The notes under the pieces were generated by a model. That model saw only the letters and a program-made list of their open reading frames with translations, was not told the origin of the DNA and searched no databases. Of a stretch of 64,000 nt of DNA, positions 10,364 to 20,297 are shown one piece after another; positions within the stretch are counted from its first letter, which is position 1, and each line of letters begins with the position of its first letter. The position numbers and the translations under genes are program-made. Source of the stretch: Lotus japonicus (taxonomy: Eukaryota; Streptophyta; Magnoliopsida; Fabales; Fabaceae); the NCBI RefSeq assembly GCF_012489685.1, contig NC_080042.1, forward strand, positions 73,770,566 through 73,834,565, given 5' to 3'.

Positions 10364-13300
10364 ATGCGAGGTAAAACTCCAGCTGATCAACTATTGTTCG
10401 ATCCAGAGATCGAAGCTACAGCTAGGAGAAACAATAGCAAGACAAGGAGGAGAAAACAATTAGCTGAGCAAAGGAGGGAGCAAGAAGCATCATCTTCCTC
10501 AATCTCTTTAGTAAGACAACAGACAGAGACCATGGCTGCAGAACCAGCTGGTGGTGGAAATGAGGATACAAATGTAGGATTTGTGAACTTCACTCCAAGG
10601 AACATAACCAGGATTGGTAGGCCTGCAGGTGCTGCTAGGCCACCTGAAGTGAAGACTGGATTGGTGCAGCTGATGTATGCTAATCCTTTCGCTGGCTTGG
10701 ATCATGAGAATCCTTACACTCATCTAACAAAGTTTTATGAACTTTGTTGTACTGCTGGAATTAGCCAAGCTGAGGAAGAAGCTGTATTTCTGAGGCTCTT
10801 CCCTTTAACTTTGATTGGGCAAGCAAAGGATTGGTTCTTGGATCAACCACAAACAACTTTAGCTGATTGGAATGAATTGGAAAAGAAATTCATGACCAGG
10901 TACTTTTCTGAATCAAAATATATGGATTGTAGAACTGCTATTTCTACTTTTTCCCAAAGTACAGGTGAAAGTTTGCGTGAAGCTTGGGAAAGATACAAAT
11001 CCATGCTGAGAAGGTTCCCGAATCATGACTTTGATGCCAAGACGCAAATCCATCTTTTCAGAAAAGGTCTTCAACAACAGAGCAGGATAATGGTGGATGC
11101 AACTTCAGGGGGTTCTTTGATGACAAAGTCTCCAACTGAGGCCATTCAGATCATTGAGGCTATGGCTCTAAATGACCACCAAGATCAACATATTAGAGGA
11201 CCACCAAGGAGAGGAGGCGTTCTGGAATTGGGATCAAGTGATGCTATCTTGGCCCAAAACAAGCAACTGCAGCAACAACTGGATGAAGTGAAAAAGACTC
11301 TGAGTGATCTTCCCAAACAACTTCGGGAGATGCAAGATTCTTCTTCCAGGAAGCAGGTGAACAGGTGTGATGTGTGTACTAAGGACCATCCAACAGAATA
11401 CTGTCAATTACAGGAAGAGGAGGTTCACTACCTAGGAAACCAGCAGAGGCAAGGGTACCAGAACAACTATCCCAGGGGAGGTAATCAACAATACAACCAA
11501 CCTTGGAGGCAAGATGCAGGGCCTTCCACCAGCAGAGCACCACCACCTTACCAGAATCAGTCATACCAACAGCCGCCACAGAGCAGGAATCCAACATTAG
11601 AAGATACAATGAATCAGTTCATGCAGATGACTATGACCAATCAGAAGAACACAGAAGCTTCTATTAAAAATTTGGAGATCCAAATGGGCCAAATGGCTAA
11701 GCAGATGGCAGAGAATCAGAAAGGAAAATTCACTGCAAATACTGAGCCTAATCCAAATCAGAAGTGTAACGCGATTTTCACAAGGAGCGGAAAGGAGGTT
11801 GGTAGAGATGTTGGTGAAGTAGTGAGTGAAAAAGAGGATAATAGTGAAGAAAAAGAGAAAATGAGTGATAATGAGGAGACTGAGAGGGAGGTGTTGAAAA
11901 ATAAGAGTGATAGTGTAAATAGACAAGAAAAGAATGATGAAAAGAAAACCAAAGAAAAATGTGTGGAAAAGGTAGGTGATAGTGGAGAGAAAAGAAAGGT
12001 GGGAGGAAAAGAAAATGTGTTGAAAGACAAAGAAAAAGTTATCCAAAAACCCCCACTTGAGAAGAGACTTCCATATCCACATGCTCCTACCAAGGCAGAC
12101 AAGGAAAGGCAATTCACTAGGTTCATGGATATCTTCAAAAGGCTTCAAATCAACATTCCATTTGCAGAGGCTTTGGAACAAATGCCAACATATGCAAAAT
12201 TCATGAAAGAGTTGCTGACAAAGAAGAGAAAGTTCCAGGATGAAGAAGTGGTTCATTTAGGAGCTCATTGCAGTTCCTTTATTCAGCATTTCATACCTGA
12301 GAAGATGGATGATCCTGGAAATGTAACAATTCCAGTGACTATTGGTACTTTAGCAGTGGGAAAAGCTCTGATTGATTTGGGAGCCAGTATAAGCCTTATG
12401 CCACTTTCCATAATGAAGAGAGCAAGTGGTATGGAGCTTAGACCAACCAGGATGTCTTTACAGCTTGCAGACAGATCAATCAAATATCCAGTTGGCATAG
12501 CAGAGGATGTATTGGTAAGAGTTGATAAATTTTTAATTCCCGCTGACTTTGCTATTATTGATATTCCAGAGGATGAAGAAGTTCCAATCATTCTGGGGAG
12601 ACCCTTCATGAGGACAGCAAGAATGGCGATAGACATGGACATTGGGAAGCTGAAAGTGAGAGTCCAAGATGATGAAGTTCAATTTGATCTCTATGAGGCC
12701 ATACAACATCCAAAGGACAAAGGACAATGTTTCAAAATTGATGCAATTGATAAAGTTTGCAGAGAAGATGATAAAAAGCCTTGTGTGTTTGATCCTTTGG
12801 AGGTAGCTCTCATCAACATGTGTTGTTGCTCACAATTCAATGAACTGGAGGAAAAAGAAATCGAGAAGTGTGTGCAAGAACTTAATCTTCTCAAGGAAAT
12901 ACCCTCTGAGAAAGTGGTAGTGGAGAATATCAAGAAAGAGGAACCAGTGGAATCTGATACAAAGAAAGATGATCAGAAGACGGAGCTGAAACTCTTACCT
13001 GCTCATTTAAAATATGTGTTTTTGCAGGGTGAAACAGGTAAGCCAGTGATCATTAGCAGTTCTCTATCACCAGAGGAGGAGGAGAAGCTGATTGAAGTTA
13101 TCAAAGGAAATCAAGAAGCTATAGGTTGGACCTTATCTGATCTTAAAGGCATTAGTCCTTCTTACTGCATGCACAAGATCATGATGGAGGATGATTTCAA
13201 GCCTGTAGCACAACCACAGAGAAGATTGAATCCAACCATGAAAGAAGTAGTCAGAAAGGAAGTGGTGAAACTGCTAGATGCAGGTATGATTTATCCTATT

Positions 13301-15874
13301 TCTGACAGTTCTTGGGTAAGTCAAGTGCAGGTAGTTCCAAAGAAAGGAGGCATGACTGTGATTACTAATGACAAGAATGAGCTGATTCCGACAAGAACAG
13401 TCACAGGTTGGAGAATGTGTATTGACTACAGAAAGCTGAACAAGGCCTCAAGAAAGGACCATTTCCCATTACCATTCATGGATCATATGTTGGAGAGATT
13501 ATCTGGGCAGGCATTCTATTGCTTTCTTGATGGATACTCAGGCTACAATCAAATTACAGTCAATCCAGAAGACCAGGAGAAAACAGCTTTCACATGTCCC
13601 TTTGGTGTTTTTGCTTATAGGAAAATGCCATTTGGATTGTGTAATGCTCCAGCAACCTTTCAGAGATGCATGCTTGCAATATTTTCAGATTTGGTGGAGA
13701 AGATCATTGAGGTTTTCATGGATGATTTCTCAGTATTTGGTGCTTCCTTTGAATTATGCTTGCAAAACTTGGACACCGTACTGAAGCGGTGTGTGGAAAC
13801 AAATCTAGTTCTGAATTGGGAGAAGTGTCACTTCATGGTGACGGAAGGAATTGTTCTTGGGCACAAAATCTCATCAAGAGGAATTGAAGTGGACAAAGCA
13901 AAAGTGGAGGTTATTGAGAAGCTACCGGCACCAACAAATGTCAAGGGCATCAGAAGTTTTCTTGGTCATGCTGGGTTTTATAGACGCTTCATCAAGGACT
14001 TCTCCAAAATTGCCAAGCCATTGAGTAATCTCTTGAATAAGGATACCTCTTTTCTCTTTGATAATTCTTGTTTAGAAGCTTTTGAAAAATTGAAACAAAG
14101 TTTGATATCTACTCCTATTATTATTGCACCTAACTGGACTCTTGATTTTGAACTAATGTGTGATGCTAGTGATTATGCAGTTGGAGCAGTTTTAGGTCAG
14201 AGAAAGGATAAGGTTTTTCATGCAATTCACTATGCTAGCAAGGTTTTAAATGAGGCTCAGATAAACTATGCTACTACTGAGAAAGAATTGCTAGCTATAG
14301 TGTATGCACTTGAGAAATTTAGAAGTTATTTGATAGGTTCAAAAGTTATCATTTTCACTGACCATGCAGCTATCAAGTATCTTCTGACAAAACCTGATTC
14401 CAAACCTAGATTGCTTCGATGGATTCTCTTATTGCAGGAATTTGATCTGATAATCAAGGACAAGAGCGGCAAGGAGAATCAGGTAGCTGATCACTTATCA
14501 AGGCTGGTGAATGATGAGGTGACCACAAAAGAAAAGGAGATAGTAGATGCATTTCCTGATGAGAAGTTGTTTCTAGTTCAAGAGAGGCCATGGTTTGCTG
14601 ATATGTCCAATTTCAAAGCTGCAGGTGTGATTCCAGAGTTCAATTTTCACCAGAAAAAGAAGTTTCTCAGAGATGCAACTCAATTTGTGTGGGATGATCC
14701 TTATCTCTTCAAGATGGGAGCTGATGGTTTGTTGAGAAGGTGTGTAGCTTCAAATGAAGCCAAGGATATTCTCAGACACTGTCATAACTCTGCTTATGGA
14801 GGTCATTACAATGGAGAGAGGACTGCTGTTAAAGTCCTCCAATCTGGTTTCTATTGGCCTACTCTTTTCAAGGATGCTCATTTTCATGTTCAGAGATGTG
14901 ATGAATGCCAGAGGTCAGGAGGGATAAGTAAAAGAAATGAAATGCCCTTGCAGAGTATCTTAGAAGTCGAGGTTTTTGATTGCTGGGGTATGGACTTCAT
15001 GGGACCCTTCCCATCTTCGTTTTCTAATGAGTATATCTTGGTAGCTATCGAATATGTTTCTAGATGGGTGGAAGCAGTGGCGACCCCCAAGGCTGATGGC
15101 AAAACTGTGATCAAATTCTTGAAGAAGAACATTTTCAGCCGCTTTGGAGCACCAAGGGTGATTATAAGTGATGGAGGTTCTCACTTTGTGAATTCACAGC
15201 TAGCTAAGGCATTGGAGCATTATGGTGTTAGACACAAGGTAGCATCACCTTATCATCCACAAACCAATGGGCAAGCTGAGGTATCTAACAGAGAGATTAA
15301 GAAGATTCTGGAGAAAACTGTATCAAGCTCTCGAAAGGATTGGTCTCATAAATTGGATGATGCTCTGTGGGCATATAGGACTGCTTATAAGGCACCAATA
15401 GGCCTAACTCCTTTTCAATTGGTCTATGGCAAATCTTGCCATTTACCAGTTGAATTGGAGCATAAAGCTTATTGGGCTCTTAAATTTCTTAACTTTGATC
15501 TGAATCTTGCAGGTGAGCACCGGAAGAATCAACTGCATCAGTTAGAAGAATTGAGGCTTCAAGCCTATGATTCTTCCAAACTGTACAAGGAAAAGGTGAA
15601 AAAGTACCATGACAGCAAGATCATAAAGAAGACCTTCAGGCCAGGTCAACAAGTACTCTTATTCAATTCCAGATTGAGGTTATTCCCTGGAAAGCTTAAA
15701 ACCAAATGGTCAGGTCCGTTTATGGTTAAAGATGTCAAGTCTTATGGAGCTGTTGAGTTAGAGGACCCTGAAACTAAAAAGACTTGGGTGGTAAATGGTC
15801 AGAGATTAAAGCCTTACCTAGGTGAGGATGTGCATAGGTTCACTGCAGCAGTGACCTATTTGGATGATCAGTGA
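10364..15874 (+). CDS. Athila-type Gag-Pol polyprotein
   Basis: A single uninterrupted frame of 1,836 residues starts at the ATG at 10364 (MRGKTPADQLLFDPEIE). Domains in order, residues approximate: Gag capsid at 70-270; a zinc knuckle of the CX2CX3HX4C type at 335-350; a highly charged Lys/Glu linker at 490-570; aspartic protease with DLGAS at about 670; reverse transcriptase at 1010-1180, with FMDD replacing the usual YxDD at about 1117; RNase H at 1260-1390; an integrase HHCC zinc finger from about 1470; and the DDE core with D near 1545, D near 1603 and E near 1639, followed by the C-terminal domain. Every key motif I looked for is present. The protein would make and integrate element cDNA. 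Expression is probably silenced, and the missing 3' LTR leaves no normal polyadenylation or template-jump site. Confidence 0.93.
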   Translation: MRGKTPADQLLFDPEIEATARRNNSKTRRRKQLAEQRREQEASSSSISLVRQQTETMAAEPAGGGNEDTNVGFVNFTPRNITRIGRPAGAARPPEVKTGLVQLMYANPFAGLDHENPYTHLTKFYELCCTAGISQAEEEAVFLRLFPLTLIGQAKDWFLDQPQTTLADWNELEKKFMTRYFSESKYMDCRTAISTFSQSTGESLREAWERYKSMLRRFPNHDFDAKTQIHLFRKGLQQQSRIMVDATSGGSLMTKSPTEAIQIIEAMALNDHQDQHIRGPPRRGGVLELGSSDAILAQNKQLQQQLDEVKKTLSDLPKQLREMQDSSSRKQVNRCDVCTKDHPTEYCQLQEEEVHYLGNQQRQGYQNNYPRGGNQQYNQPWRQDAGPSTSRAPPPYQNQSYQQPPQSRNPTLEDTMNQFMQMTMTNQKNTEASIKNLEIQMGQMAKQMAENQKGKFTANTEPNPNQKCNAIFTRSGKEVGRDVGEVVSEKEDNSEEKEKMSDNEETEREVLKNKSDSVNRQEKNDEKKTKEKCVEKVGDSGEKRKVGGKENVLKDKEKVIQKPPLEKRLPYPHAPTKADKERQFTRFMDIFKRLQINIPFAEALEQMPTYAKFMKELLTKKRKFQDEEVVHLGAHCSSFIQHFIPEKMDDPGNVTIPVTIGTLAVGKALIDLGASISLMPLSIMKRASGMELRPTRMSLQLADRSIKYPVGIAEDVLVRVDKFLIPADFAIIDIPEDEEVPIILGRPFMRTARMAIDMDIGKLKVRVQDDEVQFDLYEAIQHPKDKGQCFKIDAIDKVCREDDKKPCVFDPLEVALINMCCCSQFNELEEKEIEKCVQELNLLKEIPSEKVVVENIKKEEPVESDTKKDDQKTELKLLPAHLKYVFLQGETGKPVIISSSLSPEEEEKLIEVIKGNQEAIGWTLSDLKGISPSYCMHKIMMEDDFKPVAQPQRRLNPTMKEVVRKEVVKLLDAGMIYPISDSSWVSQVQVVPKKGGMTVITNDKNELIPTRTVTGWRMCIDYRKLNKASRKDHFPLPFMDHMLERLSGQAFYCFLDGYSGYNQITVNPEDQEKTAFTCPFGVFAYRKMPFGLCNAPATFQRCMLAIFSDLVEKIIEVFMDDFSVFGASFELCLQNLDTVLKRCVETNLVLNWEKCHFMVTEGIVLGHKISSRGIEVDKAKVEVIEKLPAPTNVKGIRSFLGHAGFYRRFIKDFSKIAKPLSNLLNKDTSFLFDNSCLEAFEKLKQSLISTPIIIAPNWTLDFELMCDASDYAVGAVLGQRKDKVFHAIHYASKVLNEAQINYATTEKELLAIVYALEKFRSYLIGSKVIIFTDHAAIKYLLTKPDSKPRLLRWILLLQEFDLIIKDKSGKENQVADHLSRLVNDEVTTKEKEIVDAFPDEKLFLVQERPWFADMSNFKAAGVIPEFNFHQKKKFLRDATQFVWDDPYLFKMGADGLLRRCVASNEAKDILRHCHNSAYGGHYNGERTAVKVLQSGFYWPTLFKDAHFHVQRCDECQRSGGISKRNEMPLQSILEVEVFDCWGMDFMGPFPSSFSNEYILVAIEYVSRWVEAVATPKADGKTVIKFLKKNIFSRFGAPRVIISDGGSHFVNSQLAKALEHYGVRHKVASPYHPQTNGQAEVSNREIKKILEKTVSSSRKDWSHKLDDALWAYRTAYKAPIGLTPFQLVYGKSCHLPVELEHKAYWALKFLNFDLNLAGEHRKNQLHQLEELRLQAYDSSKLYKEKVKKYHDSKIIKKTFRPGQQVLLFNSRLRLFPGKLKTKWSGPFMVKDVKSYGAVELEDPETKKTWVVNGQRLKPYLGEDVHRFTAAVTYLDDQ

Positions 15875-17415
15875 GAACAATACAGGCGTCAAGCTAGTGA
15901 CGTTAAAGAAGCGCTTCCTGGGAGGCAACCCAGTGTTCGGTTAGATTTTACAGTTTTCAGTTATTTTAGTAAGTGACATAGTGATTTTGTGAAGTTTCTT
16001 AAAACTGTGCACTCATGTGCTTCACAAGTTTAATTTAGTATTTTGAGTGTCTTCAAAGGCTTGGAAATCAATGGTTTGATGGATTTGTAAAAGATAGGGT
16101 TGTGACTTGTTTTTGCATGTGAACTTGAGTAAATTGTGCATCCTGTGATTTTTTTGTTTAAAACCTGAGTCTTAAAGTTGTAACAAGTCTAATTTGATGC
16201 TTACCATGCATAGGACTGAATGATTTTTGAGGTCTGTGTGTTTTGAGAAAATTGAGGTATGTAGTAGTGTGCTCATGATGAAAAACAAGTCACTCTCTGC
16301 ATTAACTGTACAAAATTGCTTTCCATAGCTTTTGAAGAAACTCATGTTTGTGTTTTAATGTTAGTTTTCAAATATTAGAATAGGATCCAATGCGAAAATT
16401 TAGGCTTTGAAGTGAAAGTGCATTAAGACTGCTCATTGTGTAGTTTTCTTGATCTTGGAGTGTGCCATATGGCGATGTGCTTCAGCTGTGAAGTTTAAGG
16501 CTTCTCACAAGTTTTAAATGATATGAATGGTGAGTCTAAGGACTTAGAAAGCTAGGAAAATGTGAAAAGAATAAATTGAGGTGTTGGGTTGTGAAAATAG
16601 TAGAATTGTGTGTAAAGAATGAGTTAGAATATGAAATAAGAATCTTGTGTCTCTTTTCATGATTTTAGTCTTCACACAAGTTTCTTAGATGATAAGTAAG
16701 TGGCTTATCTTCTTAGGAAGCGTTGAGAATGGATGAATCAAAATTTGAGGTATCCACTTGTGTAAAAAGTCAAAAAGAGTGCTAAATTGAATTCATGTTC
16801 TTTGATGATTAACATGTGAAATTCAAGTGACTCACAGGTTTAAATTGAAGATAGAAATGTCTCATTGTGATTGAAAATCAAGGAAGAAGATAAATGCAAA
16901 TTTTGGAGGTTAGACTTGTGAATTTTGGCAAGACTTGACAGTATTCTGCTGCATAATTACAGGTAATTCGCTTAAGCCAGACAAAGCATCGCTTAAGCCA
17001 AATTCAGAAAAAAGTTACAGTGCACCATGGGTTGAATTTCGCTTAAGCCAGAAGAAAATTCCGCTTAAGCGATACTCTAAACAGAAAAGACAGTACCAGA
17101 ACTGGTATGTTGGCTTAAGCTGAAAATGTCTCGCTTAAGCGAGATATTTTTTTTAAAAAAAAAAGGGAAACACTCACTCTTTAAAACACAAACAGCAACC
17201 CAATTCTCACACACAAATCACGTACAGCACCACACACAAATCACGAATCCCACCTCACACACAAAATCAAGAATCACTTCCTCTCACACACAAGAATATG
17301 CAACTTGGTTCCATTGCACACACTTGAGCAGGATTTTCAACTTGGTTCAGTCTTCTCTATTCTCTCCTTCTCAATTGTACTTGTGATTTGGGGATTTAGT
17401 TTTCTACTTCTCAGA
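15875..17415 (+). other. Athila spacer between gag-pol and the env-position ORF
   Basis: This is non-coding spacer typical of the Athila lineage. Just after the pol stop, 15911-15933 contains GCGCTTCCTGGGAGGCAACC. Its CTGGG and CCCAG (15918-15922 and 15929-15933) form a short perfect stem. Six GCTTAAGC palindromes lie at 16970-17140. The rest is AT-rich with no open frame I would defend. Confidence 0.7.
16970..17140. repeat. Array of six GCTTAAGC palindromes before the env-position ORF
   Basis: GCTTAAGC occurs at 16970, 16991, 17041, 17063, 17113 and 17133, again mostly in a CGCTTAAGC context with intervals of about 20 or 50 bp. It matches the array in the 5' LTR (8157-8389). Confidence 0.9.
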
Positions 17416-18744
17416 ATGGTAAAAACAAGAAATTTGAACAAAGCAAGTGGCCCTATTGCAAAAAAACAAAGAGGTGATCTTTCTCGTGCAGGAAAAAAAC
17501 AAAGAGAATGTGCAACCTCAGAGGAAGATTCTCCAGAACAATTCGGGAAGAGGTTCCAATCTGATGAAAAAGTTAAGAGATACAAAGCTTTCTCAAAAAA
17601 TAACTTTATTCCAGAGAGAAGAGTAGAACTCCAACCTGGACAATACGATGATTTCCAACATGAGTTACAGAGGAGGAACTGGTTAAAGCTTGCTTCACTG
17701 CCAAAGCACTTCAACCCAAAGGTTGTCAAGTACTTTTATGCTAATGCTTACACATTAGGAGAGGAGGGGCCAAGAGTGTCATTTGTCTTGGGAAGGAGAG
17801 TTCTTTATGACAGAGCAACAATCAGTGCTTATCTAGAGGATCATTTGGGTTTGGAAGAAGCAAAGCTGTGTGCCTACCAAAATTCAATAAGATCATCACC
17901 GCCTAGTTTCAATTACAAGGAGGTACTAGATACCTTATGCATACCAGGTACCCTTATGGAGGAGAGCAGAAATGTTGTTGAGAGGGCTGAAATGAAAGTG
18001 TTGACTGAGATTTGGATGACTTTTATGACATCCAACATCAACCCCACTTTACATACATCTAATATTAATCTGTACTATGCGAGCTTGCTCTATTGCATCA
18101 TCCAAAAGAAAACAGTTGATATTGCAAAAATAATTTCAGATGATATTCATAGAATTGCAACATCCGAGAAGCCTATGCCTTTGTGCTTTCCATCGCTCAT
18201 CACAGAGTTGTGCAGATTTCAGAGGGTGATTATCCCAGAATACCCTCAGCTGGATATTAGGCCTCCAATCAATGAGAAATTTATTCAGCGTCATTGTAAG
18301 AAAGAAGAAGCACTTCCACCACCCTCACCACTTCTTCCACCACCACCGGATACGCCACAATCATCTCCAGATAATCCAACCACTCAGCAACAGATTCAGT
18401 TGATCCTTGCACAACAGGATGCTATCCGGATAGAGCAGGTAGAACAGAGAGACTATTTGGAGCTTGTTTCTCGACAGCAGAGAGCCACATATAGGGCTAC
18501 TACTTCCATGTATAGCCATATCAGACGTTTTTTTCAGCGTCAGGGACCTGATCTTTTTGTGTGGCCTACCGATGATCAGTTCTCGAGCTATGCTGAATGG
18601 CCTGGGGACAGGCCAAGTTCCAGGGAGGAGGAGAGAGTTGCTGGACATGGAGATGGAGATGGAGCTACTACTTCTGCAGCAGCTGACTTGCCTGCTGGTG
18701 ACTACATGATTGATGATCAGGAGCAGGATGGAGCTGAGGATTGA
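17416..18744 (+). CDS. Athila env-position ORF (putative plant transposon protein domain)
   Basis: An intact frame of 442 residues downstream of pol, in the position called env-like in Athila elements. The N-terminus (MVKTRNLNKASG) is basic with nuclear-localisation-like clusters. A conserved core runs from RRVELQPGQYDDFQHELQRR to about residue 275 and includes GRRVLYDRATISAYLEDHL and INLYYASLLYCIIQKKTVD. A proline-rich stretch follows at about 295-315, then a Gln-rich, possibly helical segment and an acidic tail. I see no signal peptide in this form and no clear C-terminal membrane anchor, so an envelope function is not supported. An in-frame upstream start at 17305 would add 37 hydrophobic residues, but the internal ATG matches the family better. 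Function unknown. Confidence 0.8.
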   Translation: MVKTRNLNKASGPIAKKQRGDLSRAGKKQRECATSEEDSPEQFGKRFQSDEKVKRYKAFSKNNFIPERRVELQPGQYDDFQHELQRRNWLKLASLPKHFNPKVVKYFYANAYTLGEEGPRVSFVLGRRVLYDRATISAYLEDHLGLEEAKLCAYQNSIRSSPPSFNYKEVLDTLCIPGTLMEESRNVVERAEMKVLTEIWMTFMTSNINPTLHTSNINLYYASLLYCIIQKKTVDIAKIISDDIHRIATSEKPMPLCFPSLITELCRFQRVIIPEYPQLDIRPPINEKFIQRHCKKEEALPPPSPLLPPPPDTPQSSPDNPTTQQQIQLILAQQDAIRIEQVEQRDYLELVSRQQRATYRATTSMYSHIRRFFQRQGPDLFVWPTDDQFSSYAEWPGDRPSSREEERVAGHGDGDGATTSAAADLPAGDYMIDDQEQDGAED

Positions 18745-18951
18745 TGGCTACAGCCACTTATCCAAGTTCACTTTTATTTTATGTCATTTCAGCTTTCTAA
18801 CTTTAGTACTTTACTTGGTTTTTAGTTTTATTTTGCTTTGAACTTGGTTTTACTTCGTGATATTTTGCTTTGTTCTTAACAGCTAGCACATGTTTGGATT
18901 TTGGGTTAGGAATTTGTTTTGCTCTCTGTTCTGAATTGCAAATGATTGGCT
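18745..18951. other. Truncated Athila 3' region
   Basis: About 200 bp of T-rich non-coding sequence after the env-position ORF. It ends at or near GCAAATGATTGGCT, where LINE sequence resumes. Athila elements normally continue here with a longer non-coding region, a polypurine tract and the 3' LTR; none of these is visible. Confidence 0.75.
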
Positions 18952-19018
18952 CTTGGGGCTATTGAAGGATCGCTTAGGTAAGCTATGGCAACCGTCGGGA
19001 GAGATGGAGGTAATTGAT
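18952..19018. repeat. 67-bp direct repeat, right copy
   Basis: Identical to 7853-7919. To its left, ATTGGCT here resembles ATTGGCT in the LINE at 7849, with a 2-bp CT difference. This leaves microhomology at the junction with the Athila sequence. Confidence 0.95.
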
Positions 19019-20095
19019 CTGGATTTTGACTTCTTTGTAGTCAGATTTGCCAATAGGGTCGACTATGCTCATGTCTTCACCGGCGGACCGTGGGTCATCA
19101 TGGGGCACTACTTGGTGATCCAACAATGGAGACCGATGTTTATTCCTGCTAAAGGTGAACTGACCAGAGTCGCAGTTTGGTTCCGGGTTCCAGGCTTTCC
19201 TGTGGAATGCTATGATCAGGAGGTTCTTCAGGAAATTGGCAGGAACGTAGGCAGATTCGTCAAAGTGGATGACCACACCTGGAACACTATGGCCGACAAA
19301 GGACAACGAGGGGCTGCAACTGAGCGTGCACGTTTCGCAAGGATCTGTGTCGAAGTCGATCTCAGAAAGACTCTTGTTTCCAAGTTTGTCTTTGAGGATG
19401 AGGAGTTCAAGATTGAATATGAAGGCTTGAATATGATTTGCTTCGAATGTGGCAAATTTGGCCATAAAAAAGAGACATGTCCTCATCAGAAAGGGGATAC
19501 CGGCGCTCAGAATGCTACTGAACAGAACAAGGAGGCCCAACCAACTACTCAAGGGGAAGACTTTGGCCCTTGGATGATAGTGAAGCGGCCGTCGAGAACC
19601 ACCGCAAGGCGACCGCCACCAAAACCAGCTGGCGGCAAGGGAGGTGGCACTAGGTTTTCCGTTTTGGAAACTATGGACATTGACGGAAATCAAGGAATTT
19701 CCAATTTTACTTCTGGTAATCCCGAGAATTCCGGTCAGATTCAAATTCCCAAGTCAAATCAGCCGGCAAGGAATATTCCCTCTGCAGAAGTTGTTATGGA
19801 CAAATCTGTGGGCCCCACTTCCTCAAGTAATTCAAAAAACTATAAGATTATGTCGGGTGGGCAGTCTACAAATTCCAGCACGAGTCTTGAGGAGACTAAT
19901 GATGAGCCAATTATGGCTGCACCAACCGTTACGAATCCTGTGCCAACCCTAGCCCTACAGTCAAGCGTCAAGAATCCAGGGAAAGTCAATCCCAATCATG
20001 ATGCGTACTTTGCTCCGGAAAGGGCTGACGTCACCAATCCTAGACCCACACCGCCGCCCCAGCAGAATAAAGTGGGTCCCGCTTCCTCCTTGTAG
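18952..20095 (+). pseudogene. LINE ORF1, 3' part (DUF4283 and CCHC zinc knuckle)
   Basis: This continues ORF1 after the Athila insertion. It repeats the last 67 bp of the 5' part and carries the rest of the DUF4283-type domain (DFDFFVVRFANRVDYAHV, then GGPWVIMGHYLVIQQW). A CCHC zinc knuckle, CFECGKFGHKKETC, is encoded at about 19440-19482. A Thr/Ser/Pro-rich tail follows. The frame hits TAG at 20093-20095. The same frame stays open and LINE-like for 56 more codons to the TAG at 20264-20266, just before ORF2, so the stop at 20093 is probably a nonsense mutation. Confidence 0.85.
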
Positions 20096-20297
20096 AAAAC
20101 CAAGTCCAAAGCGCGTGACCCCAATCGCGCTGATGGTACCTCAATTTCTGGAAAACTTCCAGCAAAGTCAGCTTCTCTGATTCACTCCCTTGGAGAGAAA
20201 AATTATGAAGCTATTAGGGACCGGGATAGGAGCATGTCTCCTCGGAATCGTAGGAGCTCTTAGTAGTTCCAGTTCCACTCTCTCATATCATTTTTTA

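Larger units (their letters stand above)
7920..18951 (+). mobile_element. Athila-type Ty3/gypsy retrotransposon lacking its 3' LTR
   Basis: This is a plant Athila-lineage LTR retrotransposon. In order it has a 5' LTR (7920-10210), a tRNA-Asp-type primer binding site (10214-10231), one long gag-pol frame (10364-15874), a 1.5-kb spacer and an ORF in the env position (17416-18744). About 200 bp of non-coding sequence then runs straight into LINE ORF1. No copy of the LTR start (TGATAAGTACC) and no polypurine tract occur near 18.7-18.95 kb, so the 3' LTR is missing. The open reading frames suggest a young or recently truncated copy. Without a 3' LTR it cannot transpose by the normal route. Confidence 0.9.

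Noticed and set aside
11597..12256. Long minus-strand frames inside the Athila gag-pol
   Set aside because: They are antisense to a Lys/Glu-rich linker with a domain-verified sense frame; composition explains them.
17305..17415. A signal or membrane segment at the start of the Athila env-position ORF
   Set aside because: The hydrophobic 37 residues lie upstream of a better ATG at 17416 and look like translated leader sequence.
7853..19018. The 67-bp repeat as an ordinary target site duplication
   Set aside because: Ty3/gypsy integration gives about 5 bp, and the element lacks its 3' LTR, so normal integration cannot explain it.
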